From NCBI GenBank assembly GCA_027575765.1, contig JANBPT010000147.1, forward strand, positions 1 to 64,000: 64,000 bases of DNA. Reading direction: 5' to 3'. Source of the DNA: Tieghemiomyces parasiticus. Taxonomy: Eukaryota; Kickxellomycota; Dimargaritomycetes; Dimargaritales; Dimargaritaceae. Every line of letters starts with the position of its first letter. Within the stretch, counting starts at the first letter, position 1. The notes beneath the pieces are model-generated. The model was not told the DNA's origin. It saw nothing but the letters and a program-made list of their open reading frames with translations, and ran no database searches. Shown in pieces: positions 22,201 through 33,364 of this stretch. The position numbers and the translations under genes are program-made.

Positions 22201-23344
22201 ACACCCACTACTGCGCCGTTTATTTCCCCTCCCTCATCGGTCGTTCGTCGGCTTGGGACGGTATGTTTCAACCTAACTAACTCTACCGCGGCCAAAAGGC
22301 CTTCTTTTACTGAGTATGAAATAAAATGTCATGTCAGTTAAAATACGCTTTTCAGCGTGGTAGTTTGACCTGGTTTCCAATAACTCGCGAGAGACATCTA
22401 GTCAATATGTTATACCCTCCCTTAGACATTCACTTGAAGTGTGGAATGGCAGTTGTCGAATATTTAACCTCATAGGTGTAGGGCAATTTTGCCCCATCGC
22501 CTCTAAGTTGCATCGAGTAATTCGTTGCTATTGTTTCACCTATAATGATAACCCTAATGGTATGTTTATTACCTGATAGGGACGACTCGACTCATGTAAT
22601 ACTATGTCAGGGTGTGTATCCCGACTAGGGGAGCAACTAGAAGAAAGACCGAGGAAGGGTCGCGGGCAAGTAGAATAAAGAAATAGTATTTATTACACAT
22701 TTAATGACTCTACAATTATGGGCTATCCGTCGTCTTTCAATAGGTGTGGTTCGCTTGATGGCGCGAAACCGTTTGGTGTAGCTTGAGATGCTTGGTTCGG
22801 GGACTATTCTCCCTGAGGAGGACCCAAAATCGAGTCGATTCGCTTCCAAAGGCGGAGGACTGCCGCCTTCTTTTTGTCCCAAAAGGATGAGAATAATCCG
22901 TGGCGGAAGTTGGAGGAATCTATCAGGAAGACGGACTCATAAAGGGAGGCGGCTTCTTTGGTCAAAGGGCGTCCTGGGGTACGCCTCTGTTACAGTACTA
23001 TCTATACTGGAAGAAGGTATTTATTGGGAAACCAAAGGTTGTTAAAAATGAGTACTTATCCGATTAAAGGAAACGCGGTATGCACACTAACACTCAATAT
23101 AAGCATTCGCCAGCTGCTACGGGGCCAGGTGAGTCTAAGGAAAGAATCCTAGGTACACCATTGAGAAAGTGAGAGGCCGTTAAGCTGCAATATAGATGCC
23201 ACCAAATCGTTACGGACTTACTAAGTCAAATGGTGTTTATTAAATATAATCACTGTTACCCTGTACTACTGGATGAGCCCTTGTTATCCATCTATCCTAG
23301 CAGATTCTAGCGTCATTTGGCGGGTGTTTAGCTAGCTCCAATTG
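22201..23344. other. Intergenic, AT-rich, no gene seen
   Basis: TCTP 3' flank followed by about 1 kb of AT-rich sequence up to the mariner remnant. The character suggests old insertions, but I recognise no family. Confidence 0.4.
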
Positions 23345-24089
23345 TCAGGCGTCCACGACTGCCTCCACTGTGGTGAGCTTCATAGCCCTCAGCAGCTGTT
23401 TGATATTCCTAAACAGCCAGAAGTCACAAGGAGGCCAGGTCAGTAGGACTGTAGGAAGGGGCTGGCAGAAGTTCGAGTTTAGAGTCGGAAATGTAGGTAC
23501 ATGTAGCTGCAGCATGATGCGGTGGTGCATTATCGTGGTGAAGCCGCAGGGATATCATAAAGATACAACCAAGTCCCACCACCTGTGACGATGGAGTCCA
23601 GTAGGCTGTCACTGGCCCTATCAAACTCCTCCAGGAACTCGGTGGTAAAACGTACCTACTGGTGGTACTGATTGTTGATGAGGTCATGGGGAACCAGCGA
23701 TTGAGGTAACTACATAGTCTCAGGTCCCTGCACAAGACATTGCGTATGGTACTAGAGGAAGTGTGGCAGGCCTAGGCCAGCTGCTCAGCAGTCAGCCAAT
23801 GATCTTTCCTCAGCTATCTCAAAATCACATCCCCATAATATCCACCAATGTCATCTGATGAACGGCCAGAAAGAGGATCATCTGCAAAGGAGTGATGATC
23901 TGTGCAAAAGCAAGCCAGCCACCTGTAAATGGTGGAATATCCTGGCGCAGCCAGGCTCAGCTTGGAAGTCAAGACATTAAAAATATCATCTGCCTTGCGG
24001 CCCTCCAGATAGTACTTAACACTAAGGACTCGTACATCACGCCTGGTTAACTTGGGTGGAGTGGGGGAGGAGGGAACGCCGATTGGCAA
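23345..24089 (-). pseudogene. Degraded mariner-type transposase
   Basis: Remnant of a Tc1/mariner (mariner DD34D) transposase in several frames. The N-terminal part (24089-23814) has the helix-turn-helix look of mariner, with YYLEGRKADDIFNVL, YSTIYRWLACF and DDPLSGRSSDD. Further on, in shifted frames, are IRNVLCRDLRL and NRWFP, then VTGGGTWLYLYD (about 23570-23595), where the family has VTGDETW, so the first catalytic Asp is lost. HHDNAPPHHAA keeps the second Asp, and the PPCDFWLFRNIKQ block gives the third. Stops and frame changes separate these pieces. I could not find convincing inverted terminal repeats. It is non-functional and oriented away from RNA14. Confidence 0.82.
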
Positions 24090-24335
24090 GGAAATAAACA
24101 GGTAATCGAAAGGCAGGTGTCGAGGTACCCATAGACCTGACGCGTGGGTTCAATTGGCATGGAACAATACTAAGCCCATAGCCCCTGAGTACTTCCCCCG
24201 TAGGGTGGGAGATTCCTAGGCGGAGGCAGTGAAGGCAAAAATCAAACAAGGGCTACGTCTTATGGTAGTTGCGTCTTGTCTCTATCCTTTTTATGTTCCC
24301 ATTTCGCCAATTCAGGCCTTTACGTTCCGTTAGCA

Positions 24336-27300
24336 ATGAGCCAGATTCAACAATTGGAGTCGAAACTGAAGCGGGATCCGCACGACGCGGCGGCCTGGCA
24401 CGCTCTGGTGGAGGAATCCCTACGCATGGGTAACACTGATGCCACCCGCAATGTGTTTGAGCGGTTATTGGCGATTTACCCCACCGCGGGCGTGTACTGG
24501 CGGCGGTACGCCGAATTCGAATTCGGATGTGACCACGACAAGGAGGTGGTGGCCATCTTTAGCAAGGCACTCAACACCGTGTACTCGGTAGACCTGTACG
24601 AGTTTTACCTACACTACATCTTCTCGGTCAACACCAATTCCAACGGCCTAGCCGCGTCCCCCGAAAGCCACGGCACCATTGTTCAGGCCTTCGAATTTGT
24701 TGTCAACCGCGTTGGTATTGACCGTAACGCCGGGCCCATTTGGTCCCGGTACCTCGCGTACCTCAAGTCGCTGGAGGTAAGTCCTTTCCCCCACACAATT
24801 GCGTCAGACATGCCACAGTGGCACCAGGATCCAAACGAAGCTGCACTTGGATTGCCGCTGCCGACGTCTGGCGATGCGCAGGCCAGCGACGGTCCACGAG
24901 GCCAGCCCCTGCGTGGGTTCTCTCCCCTCATACCCTGGCGTACTGGGGCTTCGCGACAACCTAGCCCTGTCACACACTGCATAGCGTACACCGTGTATGT
25001 TACTTGCCAACAACCCGAGCGCGCTGCAAATAAAAACGTGCAAAATCTGACAAGCTCCATTCTTCACTTTTCCCCTTTTGGGTAGGGATGATGGTTCTCA
25101 TCTCCCCGTCAATGTTTTTATCGAGCCATGAATTATACGAGCCTCACTTTTGCCTCTTTTCCTTTTCCTTCTCCTTCAATTTTTTTAATAGCCCATGAGC
25201 CAGATGGACGAGCAGCGCAAAATCGACGATCTCCGCATGAATTACCAGCGAGCCATCGTGATCCCAACCAACCATCTCGAGAAAATTTGGAAGGAATACG
25301 ACGCCTTTGAAAATGGACTCAACCGGTTTGCGGTAAGTTGCCCAGCCGTGTCAGCGTGCCGTCCATTCGCCAACCTGACCAAGCGCGGAGGAAGGATTTC
25401 TAGCCGACCGCACAGGCGTAGCAGATCAGCGTGGGTGAACCACCACAGGAACTAACCTGACTGGTGTCTTGGCCTCTACCCTGTTTCGTATTTGCTTCTT
25501 ACTTCCCCCCTCCAGGCCAAGAAATACCTCGCCGAAAAATCGCCAGCCTACATGACGGCCCGCACGGCGTACCGTGAGATTCGTAGCATTTTCGATCCCG
25601 TTAGCAAGAGTGAGCCCCCCTTTTCCCTGCCCGTGCCGCCGACCTGGTCGCGGCCGGAGATGGACTACGTAAGTAAATGCTACGCCTTACCGGTACTGCC
25701 TGTAGATTCGGCAGGAGGGTATTAGGCCTCCGAATCCGTACTGACAGTTTTGTATTCCCGAACCCGACCACGGGTGCTCCATCTCCTCCGTTCCCACTGC
25801 CATTGGTACGCTCTTTTCGTCAGCTTAACGCATGGAAACGGTACCTCGCCTGGGAGAAGACCAACCCCCTACGCCTAGAGGAGGCTGAGGTCAATCACCG
25901 GTTGAGTTACGCCTACAAACAGGCCTTGCTGGCCCTCCGCTTTTATCCAGAGGTCTGGGTGGAGGCGGGTCAGCACCGACTTAAATGCGACGGCGCCACC
26001 AAGGCCCTCGAAACCCTAAAGGAGGCCACCGAAGTCCTGCCAAAGAGGTACGTCAGTATGGGCTCGACAGACGCCCGCCACAGGTGGGTTGTAGTCAGCG
26101 TCACCTGTCACCCACAATTCATGCCGCTCACCTAGAGTTGTCCATCCTTCTTCCCTCTGAACCCCCCCCCTTTCCTACCAGTTCTCTCGTCCATTTCGTC
26201 TACGCCGATGAGCTGGAGGCCGCCAAGGACCTAACTGGTATGGCCGCCGTGTACGATGGACTTACCACCCGCCTGACCACAGCAGTCGAGGCACTCAAAG
26301 CACGCGAGGAGCGCCAACTGCAGCGGGTACGCGACGCGGTCAGCGCTCGAACCGGTAACCGGTCGACCGATCGGGCGGCGAGCGACGGCCATTCGCTGGC
26401 CGACGACACTGAGCCCCAGGCCAAGCGCTCTCGGGTAGACGCCAGCGAGGCCGCCGACCCCGACTCCGAGCTTAGCGACGAGGACATAGATCTGACCGAT
26501 CTGCCTGGCGGCGATACTAACGGTGCGGGCCCTGGTGGAATACCAGACCTCGGTGGCACCGTGTCGGCCACCCGCGCCGACGGCGACGACTCGCTGGGCG
26601 ACATATCGTCACAGAAGCGTGCCGTGGAAAAATTCCTGCAGGCGCGGCTGGAGGCGGTGCGCCACCGCTACGCTAGCCGTGTCGACCCGCTGATTAAAGA
26701 GCTTACCACAGTCAACGTGGTTCATATGCGGGCCGTACGGCGCTCGGAGGGCAACGACGCCTTCCGTAAACTGTTCTCTCGCCTAAGGCGCCAGACCCAT
26801 GTGACCTACCACGTCTACGTGGCCTCGGCGATGGTGGAGTATTACTTCAACAAGGACGTCACGGTGGCCGGGCGGGTGTTTGAGGTCGGTCTCAAGCTGT
26901 ACGACAAGGAGCCGGATTACGTCGGACAGTATTTGTACCACCTGATCCGGATCAATGACGATACCAATGCCCAGGCCCTCTTCGAGCGAGCAGTCACTAA
27001 CCTGACCATCGACCAGGCCCGGGACATCTGGGACATGTTCCTTGACTACCAGACCAGCTACGGTGACATCCAGGCCTCCCGCCGGCTGGAGGAGCGGTTC
27101 CTGGCCACTTATCCTACTGAGACCCTGCGCGATCGCCTACAAGCCCGTTATAGCGTAGCAGGGCTCGATACTCTGGCCACCCAGGAACTCGGGATCGAAC
27201 GGTCCGAACATGACCACAACCAGCGCCCCGTTGATCATCACGAGTCTGCAGGCCACGCCCACCCCCCGTCACAAGTAGTCAGCCAACCACCCCACGGCCG

Positions 27301-28254
27301 TTTACCGGGTTCTACCGGCCGACCGGTCGCCGATGATGCCGTGGGTTTACCGGGTGCTGGTGAGCACGTGGTCATTCCCAGTAAACACAACATGGAAGGT
27401 TTCGATCGCGGGCCAATCCCCAAGGCGGTCCAGCGCCGCCAGGTTCTCGTGTCCGTAACCCCGGAAAAGTTTGCACGCCCCAATTTCTCCGAGTGGATGC
27501 CATTTAAGGTGGAACCCGAGGCCACGGGGGCCGACAGTACCAGTAGCACCCACAAGGACGCCGGGATGGACACGGACGAGTACCATGTTGCATCCCCAGC
27601 GGCTAGCGTGACAGCTAACCGCTCGCCCGTGGATATCCTTCAGGCGTTCCTGAGCTGCCTGCCGCCACCCCACCTGTTTAACGGCCCCCCGTTTCCGCCC
27701 GAGCTAATTCTACACCAGATCCGCCAGGTCAATATCCCTGAGGTGACCGAGCCTTCTGCTCTCAGCGCCGCATTGGATGCGGAGCCCGGGACCGGAAGTA
27801 GTGGCGGGGCTAACCATGGACCGCGACCCTGGTCCCATGGCGCTGGACCCTGGAATCGACCCGGTCGCACCGGCTCGGACGCGCGGCACCCGCCGCCGCA
27901 GCAGCAGCCTCCACCACCTCCCCCGCAGCCTTCGCACACCGACGACGGGTGGCAGCGGCCCGTTCACGACGAGGAGCCGGTACACAGGTGGCTCGACAGC
28001 GGGTCGCGCGGACGTGGGCGTGGTGGTGGCTATGGCGGTTTCGGTCCACGGGGGAGAGTAAGTTCATGCTAAGCGCTTGTAGTTTTAGAGCACACGGTAT
28101 GGGAGGCGGCACAAGAGAGCCATAGGCCCAATTAATGTTTGACCAGTGCGTGTTCGTTGTGACTAACTCAATGTACTCCCGTTATTCCTCTTACTTTCTC
28201 AACCCCACTCTCCGCTGACAGGGCGGCCCGAAGCGCAAGTATGGAAACTACTAA
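24336..28254 (+). CDS. RNA14: mRNA 3'-end processing protein RNA14/CstF-77
   Basis: HAT-repeat scaffold of cleavage factor IA/CstF, which bridges Rna15 and Pcf11 in pre-mRNA cleavage and polyadenylation. Six exons join in phase: 24336-24776, 25192-25332, 25516-25668, 25824-26047, 26182-28057 and 28222-28254, totalling 1,022 residues. HAT motifs are clear: AAWHALVEESLRMGN, GVYWRRYAEFEF, IWSRYLAYLKSLE, LEKIWKEYDAFENGLNR, then AKKYLAEKSPAYMTAR, LNAWKRYLAWEKTNPLR and, after a break, HVTYHVYVASAMVEYYFNKD. A long acidic, disordered insert (about residues 390-480 of the product) splits the HAT-C domain. The C-terminus is Pro- and Gly-rich, ending in an RG-rich tail completed by the eleven-codon last exon (GGPKRKYGNY plus stop). 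An ATG further upstream at 24276 is possible, but 24336 matches family starts better. Confidence 0.92.
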
Positions 28255-28698
28255 CTGGTCAAGGGATGCACGCCCCTACATATCCAAAATACTATACTGT
28301 GAAGGAGCGACAGGCCGGACTAATAAATTGTCACTGGGACTCTGGGGCGTCACCCGAGCCGTATTTTGAAATGTAATCGCGTTGAGGGCAAGTGTTAAGG
28401 TGTGCTGCAAGTATGATCCTTCGAGAACACTTTTGGATGTAGGTTGGGGACATATTTTCATTAGGTAATGGCTGTAGCTGTCGCATTATTCCACTTGAAT
28501 AATTTGGTTTTAGGTCGAGGGGCCTCAAGCGTAGCCGATAGGGTCGCTGGAGACAAGTATAGATTTGCAAGTTACCCTAGAATAGGATCTCGCCCGCAAT
28601 CTATCGGGCATTTTCCCCCCCCCCCATTCGCCTCATTCCGTCTCCCTCCTCCGCATCATAAAATTACACATTCCACCGATTTTATGCGACTCTGTGTG
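28255..28698. promoter_or_regulatory. RNA14 3' flank and NME6 promoter
   Basis: An AATAAA-like sequence (ctaataaatt) lies near 28319-28328 after RNA14. A C12 tract at about 28614-28625 precedes NME6 in the sense direction. No gene seen. Confidence 0.45.
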
Positions 28699-29499
28699 AT
28701 GCCCAACCCCGCCCAAATAACGCTCGCGTTACTCAAGCCCGACGTGGTGGCGAATCCGATCTTCCGGACCCGAGCCCTGGCGCGCATCCGAGCAGACCCC
28801 CGGTGGCGAGTTGTTCGGGAGCAAGCTCACGTCGCGTGGACGCCGCAGCAGGCCGAGCGCTTCTATGGGGACCACCGGGGCAAATTCTTTTACCAGCGCT
28901 TGTGCGAGTACATGCTGAGTGGGCCGTTCACAGCGCTGGTGCTCGAAGGCCCGCAAGTCATCCGCGATTGGCGGGGGCTCATCGGGCCGACAAGCCCCGT
29001 CAAGTAAGTGCTGAATAGTTCAACCGAGATACGGTGGGCGCGAGATTGTCCTTAGGCAGCAAGTCGTGCCCGCATTTGAAGTAGCAGCATATGGTCCACC
29101 TGGTGTCCGGGACCAGACACGCCAGTTCGTCGATGTTGAAGCTGGCTAAGTTATTCATCCTTGCCACCCCCCATGGACCTCGCCCCCCTTCAGAGCCCGG
29201 ATCAACCAGCCTGAGACGTTACGTGCCCTTTACGGCCTTACTGATACCCGCAACTCATTCCATGGCTCAGGTAGGCAATGGGATGGTAATTCGATCGATA
29301 TTGGAGACCGTTCCAATATGGCAACTATACAGCCAACCTCGCCCGCGCATTCGTCCCTTCTTACAATTGACTCTGACCCTTTTACTTTGACCAATTACAT
29401 TCTATCGCCCCAGATTCGCCGGATAGCGCCCGGCTCGAAATTCACCACCTATTCAGCGACTTTGACTTTAACCAGTACGAGTCCTATGTCAAACACTAA
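28699..29499 (+). CDS. NME6: Nucleoside diphosphate kinase, NME6 type
   Basis: Group II nucleoside diphosphate kinase related to animal NME6, a mitochondrial family member with weak or partner-dependent activity. Three exons: 28699-29003, 29194-29270 and 29414-29499, 155 residues. It has ITLALLKPDVVANPI, ERFYGDHRGKFFYQRL and LSGPFTALVLEG, then GLTDTRN and the active-site histidine in NSFHGSDSPDSA, reconstituted across the second splice junction. The RGKFFYQRL and LTDTRN blocks resemble NME6 more than the classical kinase. A second in-frame ATG at 28684 would add five residues; 28699 was chosen because it sits next to the conserved core. The C-terminus DFDFNQYESYVKH ends at TAA. Confidence 0.9.
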
Positions 29500-30143
29500 G
29501 CGATAAATGGTTCGTGTCGCCGTGGACGCACTTCTCTTTTTCATTTCACTGTTGGAGTGGTTAGGATTCGAACCAGGTACGTTGTTAATAAAAATAGCCA
29601 TCACTTATGGATGACAGCGACTCCCCCCCCTGTGTGTTTATCCACTAGTTGAGATATTGGTACATACCATATCTTCGGGAGGGGGGCCGTCTCCCATGGT
29701 CCTTCGTTGACACAGGCAAAACCCCCAGACTTGGACAGTGCTGATGATGTGGCACTGGAGCAGCCTGCAGCAGCGAAGGCCCAGCCCGCCTGGCAAAGCA
29801 GCGTCCCATAGGGGCCACGGGCGGAGTGCATCCCCCCCCACTAGCCCCGCCCACGCTCAGCCCTGGATGTAGTCATCTCCACGCCCTAACCCATCCCGCC
29901 GACCCGCTGTGTGACAGCTCCCACTCACTCTCCCGCCTAACTAATTCTACCCGAGGGTCCCATACACATCGCCTCTCATCTCCACTTAGCCTGCCATGCT
30001 AGCCAACCCAGCACCGCGGCTACCTGTCCCCTTGTTCCATCCACTCTCCTGACCTCCCCTTTTCCTACCGCACACAATCTCCCTCCCCATTCCGCACCTT
30101 ACATCTCATCTCACCCCTGGTCTCCTATTCTCATCCCTCCGCC
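29500..30143. promoter_or_regulatory. NME6 3' flank and beta-COP promoter
   Basis: The last 250 bases before the beta-COP start are C- and T-rich in the sense direction. A tRNA-like T-arm at about 29550-29580 was examined and rejected. No gene seen. Confidence 0.45.
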
Positions 30144-33002
30144 ATGGCCAGCAACCAGTGCTACGTCCTTGTGGCGCCTGATGACAACCGTGAGACGCCT
30201 TCGGTGGCGGAGCTCAAAAAGGACCTGGAGCGTAGCAACGACCACATCAAAATCGACGCCATGCGCAAGCTACTTGTCCTGATGGTCAACGGCCAGCCTT
30301 GTCCCGAGTTGCTGATGCACGTCATCCGGTTCGTGATGCCCTCCAAGAATAAGGTCTTGAAGAAGCTGCTACACTTTTACTGGGAGATCTGCTCCAAGAC
30401 GGACGCCGACGGCAAGCTACGCCAGGAGATGATTCTGGTGTGCAACGCCATCCGTAACGACCTGCAGCACCCTAACGAGTACATCCGCGGAGCCACTCTA
30501 CGCTTCCTATGCAAAATTCATGAGCCGGAGATCCTTGAACCACTGCTGCCCACCGTCCGCGCCTGCCTGGAGCACCGTCACTCGTATGTGCGCAAGAATG
30601 CCGTGTTTGCCGTGCACGCCATCTATAAGCACTCCCCGGCCCTGGTGCCCGACGCTGCCGAGCTCATCGGTAACTTTCTGCTGACCGAGGCCGATATGGC
30701 TTGCCGCCGTAATGCCTTTGTCAGCCTGAGCGCGGTTGCCCCCGAGCTGGCCGCCCAGTACATCAAGGACAACCTGGGTCGTGTGCTCGAGTTCGAGGAG
30801 CTACTGCAGCTGGCCGTCATCGATTTTGTGCGCAAAGACGGCCGCGCCCACCCGGCCGACCGGTCCAAGTTCATCCGCTGCGTGTTTGAACTGCTAGATG
30901 CCCCGGCCCACGCGGTCAAGTACGAGGCCGCCACCACCCTGGTGAATCTCACCAGCAACCCGGCGGCAGTCAAGGCCGCGGCGGCGTGCTTCATTGAACT
31001 AGCGGTCAAGGAGTCCGACAATAACGTCAAGCTCATCGTGCTGGACCGCTTAGGCGAGCTGCACCGTGATAATGGCAGCGGCGTACTCAGTGACCTGGTG
31101 ATGGACGTGTTGCGCGTGCTGTCTAGTCCCGACCTCGAGGTGCGCCGCCGGGCGCTCAAGATCGCTATGGAGTTGACCACCCAGCGCAACATCCAGGACG
31201 TAGTAATCTTCCTCAAGAAGGAGCTGGCGCGGACCACGGACCAGGGGTACGACCAGACCGCTGATTATCGCCACCTGCTCATCCGCACCATCCACAACTG
31301 CGCCATCCGCTTCTCTGAGGCGGCCACCGAGGTGGTGCACGCCCTCATGGACTCCATCAACGATTTCAATACGTCATCGGCTGTGGACGTGATTAACTTT
31401 GTGCGTGAGGTGGTGGAGAAGTTCCCGGCCCTCCGGGCGGGCATACTGGCACGCCTCTTGGAGGCCCTGCTCGAATTCAAGAGCGGCCAGGTCCTGCGCG
31501 GCGCCCTGTGGATCCTGGGTGAGTATTCCCTGGACCTGGTCACGATCGAGGACACCTGGGCCAAGCTGCGCGAGGCTACGGGGGAAATTCCCATCCTGGC
31601 CGCTGAGCAGCGCCGCGCCGAAGAGGCCAACCCCAACGAGACCACCAGTGACGCCACGGCTGCCCCATTGCCCAGCAGTAGCCGCCGCATCCTCCCTGAT
31701 GGCACCTACGCCTCCGAGAGTTCCTTGGGCGGCTCCGCCACCGCCCCCGAGCCGCGTGCCGGTGCCGCCGGCGGACAACGCCCCTGCATCCGCACCCTAC
31801 TTCTCAAGGGGGACTTCTTTTTGGGTACCGCTTTGGCCAACACCCTGGTCAAGCTGGTGATCCGCCTGCGCGAGGTGGTCGGGGCCGAGCCGGCCCTGCT
31901 CAACGCCCGCCGTGCTGAGGCTATGCTTATCATGACTGGTATGGTGCGACTAGGCCAGTCGGACTTTGTGGCTAACCCGATCGACGAGGATTCGCGTGAC
32001 CGTATCCTAGCCTGCTTGCGTGCCCTGGACAACACCACGCTCAACGATCCGCTGTCCACCGCGGCCTTTTTGGAGGAGTGCAAGGCCAGCTTCACCCGCC
32101 TTCTGGTGGCTGACGACGCTGCCCATGCCTCGCACCATGACGCGTCTGCCCCGGACACCGTGCAGCCCGATGAGCTCATTACCTTTGGGCAGCTGGCCAA
32201 GAAGACCGACCTGGGCGTCACCGACACGTACGAGGTGGACGTCCTGCGTGCCACAGGCGATACACTGCGCGCCGACTCGGGATCCAAATTGGACACCATC
32301 GTTCAGCTGGCGGGGTTCTCGGACCCGGTCTACGCCGAGGCCTATGTCAACATTAACCAATACGACATTGTCCTGGACGTGCTCATTGTCAACCAGACCG
32401 CCGAGACGCTGCGCAACTTGACGGTTGAGTTCACCACCCTAGGCGACCTCAAGCTGGTCGAGAAGCCCACCGAGCACAACCTAGCGCCGCACGGGTTCTA
32501 CACGCTGCAGGCACACATTAAGGTATCATCGACCGAGACGGGGGTCATTTTTGGAACGGTGTACTATGACGGCCCCGGGGCGGCCGAGTCGACCTGCGTA
32601 GTGCTGAACGATGTTCACATTGATATCATGGAGTACATCCGGCCGGCCACCTGCGACGAAAGCCAATTCCGTGAAATGTGGACGGAGTTTGAGTGGGAGA
32701 ACAAGGTATTAGTCAACACTCCCGTCACCGACCTCCGCGCTTACCTCGACCATGTGCTCAAAATCACCAACATGTCTTGCCTCACCCCAGCCAACGCCCT
32801 CAGTGGCGACTGCGGGTTCATCTCGGCTAACCTCTACGCCCGCAGTATCTTTGGGGAGGACGCCCTCGCCAACCTCAGTATCGAGCAGCATGAGCATGGC
32901 GCCATCACCGGTCATATTCGGATTCGTAGTAAGACCCAAGGTATTGCGCTCAACCTCGGCGATAAAATCTCGCTCGGCCAGAAGGCCTTGGCTACGCAGT
33001 AG
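30144..33002 (+). CDS. SEC26: Coatomer subunit beta (beta-COP)
   Basis: Beta subunit of the COPI coat, required for retrograde Golgi-to-ER transport. Single exon of 952 residues, near the yeast length of 973. The adaptin-like N-terminal HEAT solenoid runs to about residue 540 with SELKKDLERSND-type helices, YIRGATLRFLCKIHEPEIL, RHSYVRKNAVFAVHAIYK and GALWILGEYSLD. A variable linker follows (residues 490-550, Ser/Ala/Pro-rich). The C-terminal appendage carries YAEAYVNINQYDIVLDVLIVNQT, FTTLGDLKLVEKPTEHNLAP and VLNDVHIDIMEYI. The ATG is in good context (gccATGG). An intronless gene this long is unusual among its intron-bearing neighbours. Confidence 0.96.
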   Translation: MASNQCYVLVAPDDNRETPSVAELKKDLERSNDHIKIDAMRKLLVLMVNGQPCPELLMHVIRFVMPSKNKVLKKLLHFYWEICSKTDADGKLRQEMILVCNAIRNDLQHPNEYIRGATLRFLCKIHEPEILEPLLPTVRACLEHRHSYVRKNAVFAVHAIYKHSPALVPDAAELIGNFLLTEADMACRRNAFVSLSAVAPELAAQYIKDNLGRVLEFEELLQLAVIDFVRKDGRAHPADRSKFIRCVFELLDAPAHAVKYEAATTLVNLTSNPAAVKAAAACFIELAVKESDNNVKLIVLDRLGELHRDNGSGVLSDLVMDVLRVLSSPDLEVRRRALKIAMELTTQRNIQDVVIFLKKELARTTDQGYDQTADYRHLLIRTIHNCAIRFSEAATEVVHALMDSINDFNTSSAVDVINFVREVVEKFPALRAGILARLLEALLEFKSGQVLRGALWILGEYSLDLVTIEDTWAKLREATGEIPILAAEQRRAEEANPNETTSDATAAPLPSSSRRILPDGTYASESSLGGSATAPEPRAGAAGGQRPCIRTLLLKGDFFLGTALANTLVKLVIRLREVVGAEPALLNARRAEAMLIMTGMVRLGQSDFVANPIDEDSRDRILACLRALDNTTLNDPLSTAAFLEECKASFTRLLVADDAAHASHHDASAPDTVQPDELITFGQLAKKTDLGVTDTYEVDVLRATGDTLRADSGSKLDTIVQLAGFSDPVYAEAYVNINQYDIVLDVLIVNQTAETLRNLTVEFTTLGDLKLVEKPTEHNLAPHGFYTLQAHIKVSSTETGVIFGTVYYDGPGAAESTCVVLNDVHIDIMEYIRPATCDESQFREMWTEFEWENKVLVNTPVTDLRAYLDHVLKITNMSCLTPANALSGDCGFISANLYARSIFGEDALANLSIEQHEHGAITGHIRIRSKTQGIALNLGDKISLGQKALATQ

Positions 33003-33364
33003 GTCCCTCGAACCTGCGTCGGGGTATGTTGCGCGGGGTAATCTTTTGTTTGTATGGCAATGGTGGGCGGGCGAAAGGCATGCGACGCGTTGCCCTCCCT
33101 CCCCCGTCCCTGTGTCTCTTTTTACCTTGCGTTTCCATATATAAATACATTTCCATTGCGGTATACTTGACAAAATGATGGTGGGCTCAGTATCGAGCGG
33201 AGGTGATCGGAGCGCTGAACAGTTAAACGCCAATGTAGTGGGCCAATGCCTCCCCGCTTGACTATACGTGTTCTAATTCCTTGAATCTTGTGTAGTACAG
33301 GTGATGTGACTTCCGGGCCACTCAGCTTTTATTTGATACTCGGGAGGCGGTGTCATCAATGCAC
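33003..33364. other. Convergent 3' flanks of SEC26 and POP4
   Basis: Tail-to-tail spacer. An AT-rich patch (atatataaatac) near 33136-33147 may serve SEC26 polyadenylation. No gene seen. Confidence 0.5.

Noticed and set aside
29545..29625. tRNA-like sequence with GGTTCGAATCC on the minus strand
   Set aside because: Only two base pairs of the T stem form, the acceptor has a mismatch and no anticodon stem closes. At best it is a decayed tRNA fragment.
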